DNA of 16,489 bases from an uncultured Clostridia bacterium (GCA_947307375.1 CAMZIX010000017.1:1-16489), one strand, 5' to 3'. Positions 6,700 to 14,946 are shown, counted from the first letter of the stretch. Notes: a model not told the origin generated them from the letters alone. Made by a program: numbers and translations.

Positions 6700-8784
6700 A
6701 TGATCGAGCTTCTCTCTCCCGCCGGCTCGCCGGAATCTGTGATCGCCGCCGTCCAGAACGGGGCGGATGCGGTCTATCTCGGCCTGGGCGATTTCAACGC
6801 CCGCCGCGGAGCCAAAAACTTCACCGACGAGGAGTTCCGCAAGGCCGTGCGCTACTGCCGCGTGCGCGGCTGCAAGGTCTATGTGACGCTGAACACCCTG
6901 GTCGGCGACCGGGAGATGCAGGCCGCGGTGGACGCGGCGCGCCTAGCCTCCGACGAGGGCGCGGACGGCCTGATCGTGCAGGATCTCGGCATGGCGTCGG
7001 CGATCCGCCGCGCGCTGCCGGATATCCCGCTCCACGCGAGCACCCAGATGAGCATCCATAACCTCGCCGGCGTCGAGGCTGCCGCCGAAATGGGCATGAC
7101 CCGCGCGGTGCTGGCCCGCGAGCTCAGCCTGGAGCAGATCAAATTCATCACGCAGCACGCCTCCATCGAGACCGAGGTCTTCGTGCACGGCGCGCTCTGC
7201 TTCTGCCACTCCGGCCAGTGCTACATGTCCGCGCTGATCGGCCGCCGCAGCGGCAACCGCGGCGCCTGCGCCCAGCCCTGCCGCATGCAGTATTCCCTCG
7301 GCGGGCGCATGGACGACTATCCGCTCTCACTGAAGGACAACTGCCTGGTCGACCGCCTGCAGGAGCTGGAGGACGCGGGCGTGGCCTGCCTGAAGATCGA
7401 GGGCCGCATGAAGCGCCCGGAATACACCGCCATCGTGACGGAGATCTACGCCAAGGCGCTCAAGGAGCACCGCAAGCCCACGCGCGAGGAAATGAACACG
7501 CTGGAGCAGGCCTTTTCCCGCGACGGCTTCACCCAGGGCTATCTCAACGGCGATAAAAAGGATATGTTCGGCGTCCGGGGCGAGCCGGAGCGCGAGACCG
7601 AAAAGCTCTTCAACGCCGCCCGCCGCCAGTATGCCGAGGGCGAGGCGCGCCGCGTGCCGGTGCACTTCTATACGGTCTGCCAGACCGATCAGCCGATCAG
7701 GGCCATCGCCTTCGACGACGACGGCCACCGCGCGATCGCCGAGGGCCCGGTGCCCGAGGAGGCCAAGCGCCAGGGCCTGACCGAGACCTATCTGACCGAC
7801 CAGATGATCAAGACCGGCGGCACGCCCTACATGGTGGTGGAAAACCGCGCCAAGGTGGATCGCGGGCTCTTCCTGCCCGCCGCCGCGATCAACGAGCTGC
7901 GCCGCAAGCTGATCTCCCAGCTGAGCGAGGCGCGCGCCGAGGCGCCGCACCGCCGCAGCTTCTCCCTGCCGCCGATGCCGCGCGGCACGCAGAGCATCGC
8001 CGACCCGAAGCGCATCTACCAGGTGCGCACGGCCGATCAGCTCAGCGAGGAGCTTGCCGAGCTCAAGCCCGATTATCTCTATGTCCCCGCCCTGGTCATG
8101 GCGGACGATTATGAGCTCATCCGCCCCTTTGTCGAGCGGGGGACCGTCCCGGTGGCGGTGCTGCCGCGCATCATCACCGACGATCAGCTGCCCATCGTCT
8201 ACCGGGCGCTGGAAAAGCTCTTCGGCTTCGGCGTGAACGAGGCCCTGATCGGGAACCTCGGCCAGATCGTCCTGGCCCGCCAGGCCGGCATGAAGGTCCG
8301 CGGCGATTTCGGGCTCAACATGTTCAATTCCTGGAGCCTGGACGTGCTGCGCGAGGCGGGCTTCCTGTCCGCGACGGCCTCCTTCGAGCTGCGCCTGTCG
8401 CAGATCCGCGATCTGCGCAAGCCCCTGCCGGTGGAGGCGATCGTCTACGGCCGCCTGCCGCTGATGATCTCTGACCAATGCGTCATCAAAAACAGCGCCG
8501 GCCGCTGCAGCTGCCAGAACCCGGCCCAGATGTCCGACCGCATGGGCTCGGTGTTCCCGGTGGTGCAGGACTTCGGCTGCCGCAACGTGATCTACAACGC
8601 GCACAAGCTGTACCTGGCCGACAAGCAGGAGGACGTCTTCGCCGCCGGCCTCTGGGGCGCGCGGCTGATGTTCACCACCGAGACCCCGCGCGAGGTCGTC
8701 GAGGTGGCCAAGGGCTATATGGGCCAGTCCAATTACAAGCCGAACGTGCTCACCCGCGGCCTCTATTACCGCGGCGTGGACTGA
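6700..8784 (+). CDS. U32 peptidase-family protein with DUF3656-type C-terminus (RlhA/TrhP-like hydroxylase candidate)
   Basis: A 694-residue protein. The N-terminal half is the U32 barrel, starting MIELLSPAGSPESVIAAVQNGADAVYLG. It holds the cysteine pattern typical of U32 Fe-S proteins: C167 and C174 in LCFCHSGQC, C190 in GACAQPC, and C215 in LKDNC. A GRMKRPEYTA motif follows. The C-terminal half contains the second conserved block KNSAGRCSCQNP and FGCRNVIYNAHKL, as in E. coli RlhA. Although named peptidases, several characterised members (RlhA, TrhP, UbiU/V) hydroxylate rRNA, tRNA or ubiquinone precursors, so nucleic-acid hydroxylation is the best guess. I reject an upstream in-frame ATG at 6664, because it lies about six bases from the predicted transcript start and has no ribosome site. 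The ATG at 6700 has AAGGAGA (6686-6692). It is the first gene before maf. Confidence 0.92.
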   Translation: MIELLSPAGSPESVIAAVQNGADAVYLGLGDFNARRGAKNFTDEEFRKAVRYCRVRGCKVYVTLNTLVGDREMQAAVDAARLASDEGADGLIVQDLGMASAIRRALPDIPLHASTQMSIHNLAGVEAAAEMGMTRAVLARELSLEQIKFITQHASIETEVFVHGALCFCHSGQCYMSALIGRRSGNRGACAQPCRMQYSLGGRMDDYPLSLKDNCLVDRLQELEDAGVACLKIEGRMKRPEYTAIVTEIYAKALKEHRKPTREEMNTLEQAFSRDGFTQGYLNGDKKDMFGVRGEPERETEKLFNAARRQYAEGEARRVPVHFYTVCQTDQPIRAIAFDDDGHRAIAEGPVPEEAKRQGLTETYLTDQMIKTGGTPYMVVENRAKVDRGLFLPAAAINELRRKLISQLSEARAEAPHRRSFSLPPMPRGTQSIADPKRIYQVRTADQLSEELAELKPDYLYVPALVMADDYELIRPFVERGTVPVAVLPRIITDDQLPIVYRALEKLFGFGVNEALIGNLGQIVLARQAGMKVRGDFGLNMFNSWSLDVLREAGFLSATASFELRLSQIRDLRKPLPVEAIVYGRLPLMISDQCVIKNSAGRCSCQNPAQMSDRMGSVFPVVQDFGCRNVIYNAHKLYLADKQEDVFAAGLWGARLMFTTETPREVVEVAKGYMGQSNYKPNVLTRGLYYRGVD

Positions 8785-8810
8785 TTTTGATATAAAAGAA
8801 GGTTATTCGA

Positions 8811-9383
8811 TTGTCTATCATACTGGCGTCCGCTTCGCCAAGGCGGCGGGAGCTGCTGGAAATGCTGGGCGTCCGCGATCTGAAGATCATCCCCGCGAAA
8901 GGGGAGGAGCGTGCGCCCGAGGGTTATGGACCGGAGGATCTGGTCAAGGCGCTGTCCGCCGCGAAGGCCCGGGAAGTCGCCGCCTGCTGCGGCGAGGAGG
9001 ACGTGATCATCGCCGCCGATACGATCGTCTGGTTTCAGGGGCGGGTCTACGGCAAGCCGCACAGCCCGGAGGAGGCCGCTGCCATGCTGCGCGAGCTCTC
9101 GGGCGAGACGCACCAGGTCTTCACCGGCGTGACGGTGCGGCGCGGCGGGAGCGAGCAGAGCGAGGCGGAGATGAGCTATGTGCACTTCCGCCGCCTGAGC
9201 GAGCGGGAGATCGCGGCCTATGTCGCCACCGGCGAGCCGATGGACAAGGCCGGCGCCTACGGGGCGCAGGGCAAGGCCGCGCTGTTCGTGCGCGGCATCG
9301 ACGGAGATTTCTTTAATGTGATGGGGCTGCCGCTTTGCCGGCTCGGCCAAATGCTGAACATGCAGGGAGTGGAACTGCTGTGA
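8811..9383 (+). CDS. maf: Maf-family nucleoside triphosphate pyrophosphatase
   Basis: A 190-residue Maf protein, expected to hydrolyse non-canonical or excess pyrimidine nucleoside triphosphates to the monophosphate and pyrophosphate. The motifs are SASPRR (residues 7-12), AADTIVW with the catalytic D70, GKP with K82, and AYGAQGKA with Q153. These positions match those I recall for the dTTP/UTP-type (YhdE-like) enzymes, and the end reads FFNVMGLPLCRL as usual. Translation begins at TTG (8811), because an AGAAGG site (8797-8802) lies eight bases upstream and the conserved MSIILASASPRR starts exactly there. The gene begins 26 bases after the U32 stop and overlaps mreC by four bases. Maf next to mre genes is a common bacterial arrangement. 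Confidence 0.95.
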   Translation: MSIILASASPRRRELLEMLGVRDLKIIPAKGEERAPEGYGPEDLVKALSAAKAREVAACCGEEDVIIAADTIVWFQGRVYGKPHSPEEAAAMLRELSGETHQVFTGVTVRRGGSEQSEAEMSYVHFRRLSEREIAAYVATGEPMDKAGAYGAQGKAALFVRGIDGDFFNVMGLPLCRLGQMLNMQGVELL

Positions 9384-10222
9384 AAAACTATCTGAAGACA
9401 AACGGGATCCGCGTGGCCATCCTGGTGTTCGCGGTCGTGCTTCTGCTGGGCATCGGCGCCGCCGCGCACGGGGGCAACGTGGGCTTTCTTCACAACGCCA
9501 CGGGCGTGCTGATCGCGCCGGTCCAGAAGGTCGTCAGCTCCGCCGTCAACCTGTTCAACAGCATTTACGGCCACCTCTACGAGTACGACTCTCTGGTCGC
9601 GGAGAACGAATCCCTGCGCGCCCAGCTGGCCGACGCCCAGCAGTCCGCGCGCGAGGGCGTGGAGGCCTCGGAGGAAAACGAGCGCCTGCGCCAGCTTCTG
9701 GAGCTGCGCGCCAAGCACACCGACTATGTGTTCGAGTCGGCCAAGGTCGTGCTCTGGTCCTCCTCCAACTGGTCTCATTCCTTCACGATCAGCAAGGGCA
9801 AGAGCTCCGGCCTGGAGCTGGGCGACCCGGTCGTGACCGAGTATAACGTCGTCGTCGGCCAGATCACCGAGATCGGCGAGACCTGGGCCACGGTCAGCAC
9901 CGTGATCGACGTCGACATGAGCATGGGCGCCTTCGTCGGCGAGACCGGGACCTCCGGCGTCGTCCTGGGCGAATACGCGCTGATGAAAAACCGCCAGGCC
10001 AAGCTCACCTACATGGTGGACGGCGCGCAGATCTACGTCGGCGACGAGGTGCTGACCTCGGGCGCGGGCGGCGCGTTCCCGGCGGGCCTCGTCATCGGGC
10101 GCATCAGCGCCGTGCAGACCGAAGCCGGCGGCCAGGTGATGTACGGCATCGTGGATCCGGAGTGCTCCTTCGACACGCTGGTGCAGGTCTTCATCATCAA
10201 GGACTATAGTGTGGTAGAATAA
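9380..10222 (+). CDS. mreC: Rod shape-determining protein MreC
   Basis: A 280-residue bitopic membrane protein of the elongasome, which links MreB or its substitutes to class B PBPs outside the membrane. There is a single hydrophobic segment at residues 11-28. A coiled-coil region follows at about 66-112 (LVAENESLRAQLADAQQ to NERLRQLLELRAKH). Then come the two beta domains, with SKGKSSGLELGDPVVTEYNVVVGQI and GDEVLTSGAGGAFPAGLVIGRI, the standard MreC landmarks. I take GTG at 9380 as start: GTGA overlaps the maf stop, AGGGAG lies ten bases upstream, and the earlier in-frame ATG at 9335 lies inside maf and would precede the membrane segment with an unlikely tail. The gene ends in TAATG, sharing a base with mreD. 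Confidence 0.95.
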   Translation: MKNYLKTNGIRVAILVFAVVLLLGIGAAAHGGNVGFLHNATGVLIAPVQKVVSSAVNLFNSIYGHLYEYDSLVAENESLRAQLADAQQSAREGVEASEENERLRQLLELRAKHTDYVFESAKVVLWSSSNWSHSFTISKGKSSGLELGDPVVTEYNVVVGQITEIGETWATVSTVIDVDMSMGAFVGETGTSGVVLGEYALMKNRQAKLTYMVDGAQIYVGDEVLTSGAGGAFPAGLVIGRISAVQTEAGGQVMYGIVDPECSFDTLVQVFIIKDYSVVE

Positions 10223-10740
10223 TGGATCAAGTGAAGGATCTTTTCAAGAGGATCAATTTCAAAAAAATCAATCTGCGCCGCCTGCTGCAGTACGCCCTGT
10301 ACCTGTTCCTGACGATGGTGCTGCAGAACATGGTGCTCACGCACATCCGCCCGCTTGGCGTCTGCCCCTTCATCCTGCCGGCCGCCGTGGTGGCGGTGGG
10401 CCTGTTCGAGGGCTCGGCCTGGGGCGCGGTGTTCGGCCTGGTGATGGGCATTTATGCGGACATGGCCTTCGTGGACACCACGATCGGGTTTTCGCTGCTG
10501 TTCCCCGCGCTGGCCTTCGGCGCCGGCTTCGTGGCGCAGTTTTTCATCAACCGCCGCTTTGTCGGTTATTTCGTCGTCGCGGCGGCGGCGCTGCTGATCA
10601 CGAGCCTGATGCAGATGCTGTGGGTGCTGGTTTCGGACAGCTGGTCGAACAGCATGCTCACCACGGCGCTGCTGCAGACCCTGTGGTCGCTGCCGCTGGC
10701 GGTGCCGCTGTATTTCCCGCCCGCCCGCTGGATCGAATGA
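10222..10740 (+). CDS. mreD: Rod shape-determining protein MreD
   Basis: A 172-residue polytopic membrane protein with a basic N-terminal stretch (about residues 8-24) and then about five hydrophobic helices, the usual size and layout for MreD. Recognisable parts include LTMVLQNMVLTHIRPLGVCPFILP at the first helices and the glycine-rich GSAWGAVFGLVMGIYADMAFV. Its ATG overlaps the last base of the mreC TAA, so translation is coupled, and there is no strong separate ribosome site. It works with MreC and PBP2 in side-wall peptidoglycan synthesis. Sequence conservation in MreD is low, so the call rests on topology plus location between mreC and a PBP2 gene. Confidence 0.92.
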   Translation: MDQVKDLFKRINFKKINLRRLLQYALYLFLTMVLQNMVLTHIRPLGVCPFILPAAVVAVGLFEGSAWGAVFGLVMGIYADMAFVDTTIGFSLLFPALAFGAGFVAQFFINRRFVGYFVVAAAALLITSLMQMLWVLVSDSWSNSMLTTALLQTLWSLPLAVPLYFPPARWIE

Positions 10741-10747
10741 TCACAGC

Positions 10748-10773
10748 CGATCGCGAAGCCTGTTTCGCGATCG
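10748..10773 (+). other. Perfect hairpin between mreD and mrdA
   Basis: CGATCGCGAA (10748-10757) and TTCGCGATCG (10764-10773) form a 10-base-pair stem with a 6-base loop, eight bases after the mreD stop. The sequence after it (CTTTCCCGCG) has only three Ts, so it is not a normal terminator. It could be an mRNA-processing or stability hairpin that sets PBP2 levels relative to MreCD. Confidence 0.7.
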
Positions 10774-10808
10774 CTTTCCCGCGTTAGACTGAAAGGAATT
10801 TCAAGCAT

Positions 10809-12944
10809 ATGAACCGAGCTATTTCCAAAGGAAGAATCCTGGCCCTCGGCGGCATTCTGGTGCTGCTGCTGGCCGTTTACCTCTATTACCTGTACGATCT
10901 GCAGATCATCAAGGGCGAGGAGTACGCGCACGCGGCCGAGGAGATCACCGAGAAGGACGTCGCCGTGACGGCGGCGCGCGGCGCGATCCTGGACCGCTAC
11001 GGGCGCGTCCTCGTGAGCAACAAGGAGTGCTACAACCTCTCCATCGACACGGATAAGCTCTTCGCCAGCGAGGACCCCAACGGCACGCTGCTGCAGCTGG
11101 TCGCGCTGGTCGAGCAGTACGGCGACCAGTACACCGACGACCTGCCGATCACCAGGGAGCCGCCTTTTGAATATGACCCGAACATGACCGCTATCCAGCG
11201 CACGATGCTGGAGGCCTATTTCGTACGCCATCGGGACGGCCTGCCCTCCGATTATCCCACCGCGGTCGAGCTGCTGAGCTACATGCGCAGCCGCTACGAC
11301 ATCGACAACAGCTACACCGCCGAGGAGATGCGCACGATCGCGGGTCTGCGCTATTCGATCAACGTCCGCTATGCTGTCAATACCGCCGACTACGTCTTCG
11401 TGCAGGACGCCAGCATGAAGCTGACGACCTCCATCATGGAGCAGAAGCTGGCCGGCATCCAGGTCTCGCGCTCCTACATCCGCGACTTCGGCACCGAGTA
11501 CGCCGCGCATCTGCTGGGCTACGTCGGCCTGATGACGCAGGAGGAGTACGAGAAATACTCGCTCTACAACTACGCGGTCAACGCCATGGTCGGCAAGGAC
11601 GGCGTGGAATACGCCTTTGAGAATTACCTCCACGGCCGCGACGGCAAAATGCGCGAATACCGCAACGCCGCCGGCACGATCCTCGGCACCGTCTATCTGG
11701 AGGAGCCGGAACCCGGCAACAACGTCTATCTGACGCTGGACATCGTGCTGCAGGAGCAGGTGGAGCGCATCCTCGCCAACGGCATCGAGATCCTGATGCG
11801 CGAACGGAAGCTGGAAAAGGCCTCCGAGGAGGCCGAAGGCAACTGGAACTTCAAGGACGGCTACTGGGAGATCAGCGGCGCCTCCGCCGTCGTGGTGGAT
11901 GTGAAGACCGGCGCGCCGCTGTCCATCGCCAGCTGGCCGACCTATGACGGCTCGAACGTCATTGAGAAATACGCGGAGCTGCTGGAAATGCCCAACGCGC
12001 CGCTCTTCAACCGCGCGCTGATGGGCGCCTACGCCCCCGGCTCGGCCTTCAAGCCCTGCACGGCCATGGCGGCGCTGTCCACCGGCCTGATCGACTCGGA
12101 ATACCGCGTCAAATGCGAGGGTATTTTCACCAAGTACGCGGCCGACGGCTACGCGCCTGAATGCTGGATCTGGCGCGCCAGCACCAATCCCAACGAGCAC
12201 TACACGCATCCGGAGCTGAACATCACCACGGCGCTTCTGCACTCCTGCAACTACTTCTTCTACACCGTCGGCGACAAGCTGGGCATCGACGCGATGGAGC
12301 AGTACGCGCGCAAGTTCGGCCTGGGCGAGCACACCGGCATCGAGCTGACCGAGACGACCGGCAACATGTCCAACCAGCGCAACCACTCCGACTATACCGG
12401 CACCGAGTGGCGACAGGGCGATACGCTGCAGGCGGCCATCGGCCAGTCGGACAGCATCTTCTCCCCGCTGCAGCTGGCGGAGTACTGCGCCACCGTGGCC
12501 AACTCCGGCCACCGGCACTCGGCCTCCATCCTGGGCGAGGTGCGAAGCTTTGACTACTCCGAGAGCCTCTACACCCGCGAGCCGCTGGAGATCAGCACCG
12601 TCGATTCCCCGGACTACAACTGGGCCGTGGTGCAGGAAGGTATGCGCGAGGTGGCCAATTCGCCGCTGAACGACAACGTCTCCAAGCATTTCATGGATAT
12701 GCCCCGGTCCCGCCGCACCGCGGCCAAGACCGGTACCGCCCAGAAGGGCGAAAACATCGTCAACGACGCCATCTTTATCTGCTATGCGCCCTTCGACGAC
12801 CCCGAGGTGGCGGTCGCCATCGTGGTGGAGCGCGGCAAGGCCGGCGCCAACTGCGCCTTCATGGCGCGGCAGATCCTGGACGCCTATTTCAACATCAAGA
12901 GCTATACCGACACCTCCGAGCCGGAGATGGCCCTCCTCAAATAG
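10809..12944 (+). CDS. mrdA: Class B penicillin-binding protein 2 (elongation transpeptidase)
   Basis: A 711-residue transpeptidase that cross-links new wall during elongation. It has a membrane anchor at about residues 10-30 (ILALGGILVLLLAVYLYYLY), then the PBP dimerisation region with AARGAILDRYGRVLVSN, and the catalytic domain. The three active-site motifs are present: S412-A-F-K415 (nucleophile S412), S479-C-N481, and K640-T-G642. The order maf-mreC-mreD-PBP is that of elongation (PBP2/MrdA-type), not division, enzymes. AAAGGAA (10792-10798) lies ten bases before the ATG. The gene is last in its operon as far as I can see; only a 6-base-pair hairpin without a T tract (12951-12968) follows. 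The rodA and min genes that often follow this gene in Clostridia are absent here. Confidence 0.95.
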   Translation: MNRAISKGRILALGGILVLLLAVYLYYLYDLQIIKGEEYAHAAEEITEKDVAVTAARGAILDRYGRVLVSNKECYNLSIDTDKLFASEDPNGTLLQLVALVEQYGDQYTDDLPITREPPFEYDPNMTAIQRTMLEAYFVRHRDGLPSDYPTAVELLSYMRSRYDIDNSYTAEEMRTIAGLRYSINVRYAVNTADYVFVQDASMKLTTSIMEQKLAGIQVSRSYIRDFGTEYAAHLLGYVGLMTQEEYEKYSLYNYAVNAMVGKDGVEYAFENYLHGRDGKMREYRNAAGTILGTVYLEEPEPGNNVYLTLDIVLQEQVERILANGIEILMRERKLEKASEEAEGNWNFKDGYWEISGASAVVVDVKTGAPLSIASWPTYDGSNVIEKYAELLEMPNAPLFNRALMGAYAPGSAFKPCTAMAALSTGLIDSEYRVKCEGIFTKYAADGYAPECWIWRASTNPNEHYTHPELNITTALLHSCNYFFYTVGDKLGIDAMEQYARKFGLGEHTGIELTETTGNMSNQRNHSDYTGTEWRQGDTLQAAIGQSDSIFSPLQLAEYCATVANSGHRHSASILGEVRSFDYSESLYTREPLEISTVDSPDYNWAVVQEGMREVANSPLNDNVSKHFMDMPRSRRTAAKTGTAQKGENIVNDAIFICYAPFDDPEVAVAIVVERGKAGANCAFMARQILDAYFNIKSYTDTSEPEMALLK

Positions 12945-12968
12945 AAGCCCCGCTTTCACAAAAAAGCG

Positions 12969-13008
12969 TTGCATATTGCCCGGCGGGTGGGTATAATGAT
13001 ATCCCACC
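12969..13008 (+). promoter_or_regulatory. Promoter of the mgsA-like gene with a dyad over the -10 box
   Basis: TTGCAT (12969-12974) and a perfect TATAAT (12992-12997) are 17 bases apart. The -10 box lies between the arms of an inverted repeat, GGTGGG (12986-12991) and CCCACC (13003-13008), a layout expected of an operator. The leader is about 90 bases, GC-rich, and ends in AAAGGAG (13080-13085) seven bases before the ATG at 13093. The regulator is unknown. Confidence 0.75.
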
Positions 13009-13092
13009 TGTTGATCGGCGGTTTTTCTGTTCCCGCGGCGATGCCTGCGGCGATCGGCGGAAGCTTTGGACACAGAGCGAAAGGAGAAACAG

Positions 13093-13500
13093 ATGAATAT
13101 TGCCCTCATGGCTCATGACCGCAAGAAAGAACTGATGGTGCAGTTCTGCATCGCCTACTGCGGGATCCTTGCGGAGCATTCGCTCTGCGCCACCCACGTG
13201 ACCGGCAAGCTGGTCACCGAGGCGACCGGGCTGCCGGTGACCCTGTATCTGCACGCGGAGCAGGGCGGCACCCAGCAGATCGGCTCGCGCATCTCCTTCA
13301 ACGAGATCGACCTGGTGCTGTTCTTCTGCGACCCGGCCAACCCCCGCGGCTTTGACGACATCAACAAGGTCGAGCGCCTCTGCGACCAGTATCAGATCCC
13401 CTTCGCCACCAACGCGGCGACCGCGGAGGTCCTGGTACAGGGCCTGCGGCGCGGCGATCTGGACTGGCGCAACATCGTCAACCCGAAGAACAAGCGCTGA
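13093..13500 (+). CDS. mgsA: Methylglyoxal synthase family protein with altered active site
   Basis: A 135-residue single-domain protein that aligns without gaps to E. coli MgsA (offset 11 residues, compared from memory). It keeps H8 and D9 in MAHDRKKE, T34 and T37, the GG-x-QQIG loop, FF-x-DP and IPFATN-x-ATAE. MgsA normally turns dihydroxyacetone phosphate into methylglyoxal plus phosphate. Here the catalytic aspartate (E. coli D71) is T60, H98 is F87, D101 is I90, and phosphate-site residues T47, S65 and G66 are V36, H54 and A55. Catalysis by the usual route is therefore doubtful, although the reading frame is intact and it has its own promoter and terminator. I prefer the ATG at 13093 with AAAGGAG upstream to the TTG at 13066. 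The family is sure; the activity is not. Confidence 0.85.
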   Translation: MNIALMAHDRKKELMVQFCIAYCGILAEHSLCATHVTGKLVTEATGLPVTLYLHAEQGGTQQIGSRISFNEIDLVLFFCDPANPRGFDDINKVERLCDQYQIPFATNAATAEVLVQGLRRGDLDWRNIVNPKNKR

Positions 13501-13517
13501 TTTCCGAAAAAACGGCT

Positions 13518-13550
13518 CACGGCGCGGCCTTGCCGCGCCGTGTTTTGCTT
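13518..13550 (+). terminator. Rho-independent terminator after the mgsA-like gene
   Basis: An 11-base-pair GC-rich stem (CACGGCGCGGC at 13518-13528 with 13532-13542, 3-base loop) is followed by TTTTGCTT. It separates the mgsA-like gene from hisS. Confidence 0.88.
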
Positions 13551-13583
13551 GAAAGACAAGCCCTTTCAGAAAGGATTTTTACT

Positions 13584-14945
13584 ATGCCGAAAGTGACGCC
13601 CCGGACTTTGTCCGGCTTTATGGAGCTGCTGCCCGCCGAGCAGATGAAGTTCGAGCGCATGCTGCAGATCCTGCGCGAAAGCTACGCGGTCTACGGCTTC
13701 ACGCCGCTGGATACGCCGGTGATCGAATCGGCCGAGGTGCTGCTGGCCAAGGGCGGCGGCGAGACCGAGAAGCAGATCTACCGCTTCCAGAAGGGCGACA
13801 GCGAGCTTGCGCTGCGCTTTGACCTGACCGTGCCGCTGGCCAAGTATGTGGCCGCCAATTACGCGAATCTCTCGTTCCCCTTCCGCCGCTATCAGATCGG
13901 CAAGGTCTACCGCGGCGAGCGCGCCCAGCGCGGCCGCTTCCGCGAATTCTACCAGGCCGACATCGACGTGATCGGCGACGGGAAGCTGGATATCAGCAAC
14001 GAGGCGGAGATCCCCGCGATCATCTATCACACCTTCTCGCGCCTTGGCCTGAGCAAGTTCAAGATCCGCGTCAACAACCGCAAGCTGCTCAACGGCTTCT
14101 ACGCGATGAACGGCATGAGCGAAAAGGCCGGCGAGATCATGCGCACGGTGGACAAGCTCGACAAGATCGGCCCGCTCAAGGTCAAGCAGCTGCTGATCGA
14201 CGAGGTCAGGATGCTGCCCGACAAGAGCGAGAACGTGCTGGACTTCATGGCGATCCAAGGCACGAACGACTATGTGCTCTCCCGCCTGGAGGAGTACCGG
14301 CAGATGAACGAGCCGCTGTTCAACCAGGGCCTGGACGAGCTGACCGAGGTGACGAAGTACCTCGCCGCCTTCGGCGTGCCGGAGGAGAACTTCGCCATCG
14401 ACCTGACCATCGCCCGCGGCCTGGACTATTACACCGGCACCGTGTACGAGACGACGATGACCGAGCACCCGGAGATCGGTTCGATCTGCTCCGGCGGGCG
14501 CTACGATAACCTGGCCGAGTTCTATACCGACCGGCAGCTGCCCGGCGTCGGCATTTCGATCGGCCTGACGCGCCTGTTCTATGTGCTCAGCGAGCAGGGC
14601 CTGCTGAACGACGGGCTCGTCACCGCGCCCTGCGACGCGCTGGTGATCCCGATGACCGAGGATCTCGGCGCTGCCGTCGCCGCGGCCACCGAGCTGCGGA
14701 AGGCCGGCGTGCGCACACAGATCTACGGCGAGAAAAAGAAGTTCAAGGCGAAAATGAGCTATGCCGACAAGATCGGCGTGCCCTTCGTGCTGCTGCTCGG
14801 CGAGGACGAGATCGCCGAGGGCCTGGTTTCCCTCAAGGACATGGCCAGCGGCGAGCAGCAGAAGCTCTCCGCTGCCGAGGCGGCAAAGAAGATCCGCGCC
14901 GCTATGGACGAGCGGAACGCCAGACCCGTGATCAGGGAAGGATAA
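13584..14945 (+). CDS. hisS: Histidyl-tRNA synthetase, atypical (archaeal/eukaryotic-like) subtype
   Basis: A 453-residue class II synthetase that charges tRNA-His. The histidine-binding signature ARGLDYYTGTVYE (R278 on), the motif 2 region from R110 (YRGERAQRGRFREFYQADIDVIG), and a motif 3-like GVGISIGLTRL are visible. The C-terminal anticodon domain runs from about residue 350 (DALVIPMTEDLGAAV) to the end. The LALRFDLTVPLAKYVAAN segment, in place of the bacterial LRPEGT, and the REFYQ(A/C)DIDVIG phrase resemble eukaryotic and archaeal HisRS. HisZ, a paralogue with a similar LRxDLT segment, is excluded by the anticodon domain and complete motifs. The ATG at 13584 has AGAAAGGA (13568-13575) eight bases upstream. 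I see no T-box and no clear promoter in the 83 bases before it. aspS follows after 172 bases. Confidence 0.94.
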   Translation: MPKVTPRTLSGFMELLPAEQMKFERMLQILRESYAVYGFTPLDTPVIESAEVLLAKGGGETEKQIYRFQKGDSELALRFDLTVPLAKYVAANYANLSFPFRRYQIGKVYRGERAQRGRFREFYQADIDVIGDGKLDISNEAEIPAIIYHTFSRLGLSKFKIRVNNRKLLNGFYAMNGMSEKAGEIMRTVDKLDKIGPLKVKQLLIDEVRMLPDKSENVLDFMAIQGTNDYVLSRLEEYRQMNEPLFNQGLDELTEVTKYLAAFGVPEENFAIDLTIARGLDYYTGTVYETTMTEHPEIGSICSGGRYDNLAEFYTDRQLPGVGISIGLTRLFYVLSEQGLLNDGLVTAPCDALVIPMTEDLGAAVAAATELRKAGVRTQIYGEKKKFKAKMSYADKIGVPFVLLLGEDEIAEGLVSLKDMASGEQQKLSAAEAAKKIRAAMDERNARPVIREG

Positions 14946-14946
14946 G

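Noticed and set aside
10566..13109. An 847-codon open frame on the minus strand opposite PBP2
   Set aside because: It is the antisense shadow of mreD and mrdA, which carry clear motifs. Composition is that of a high-GC artefact.
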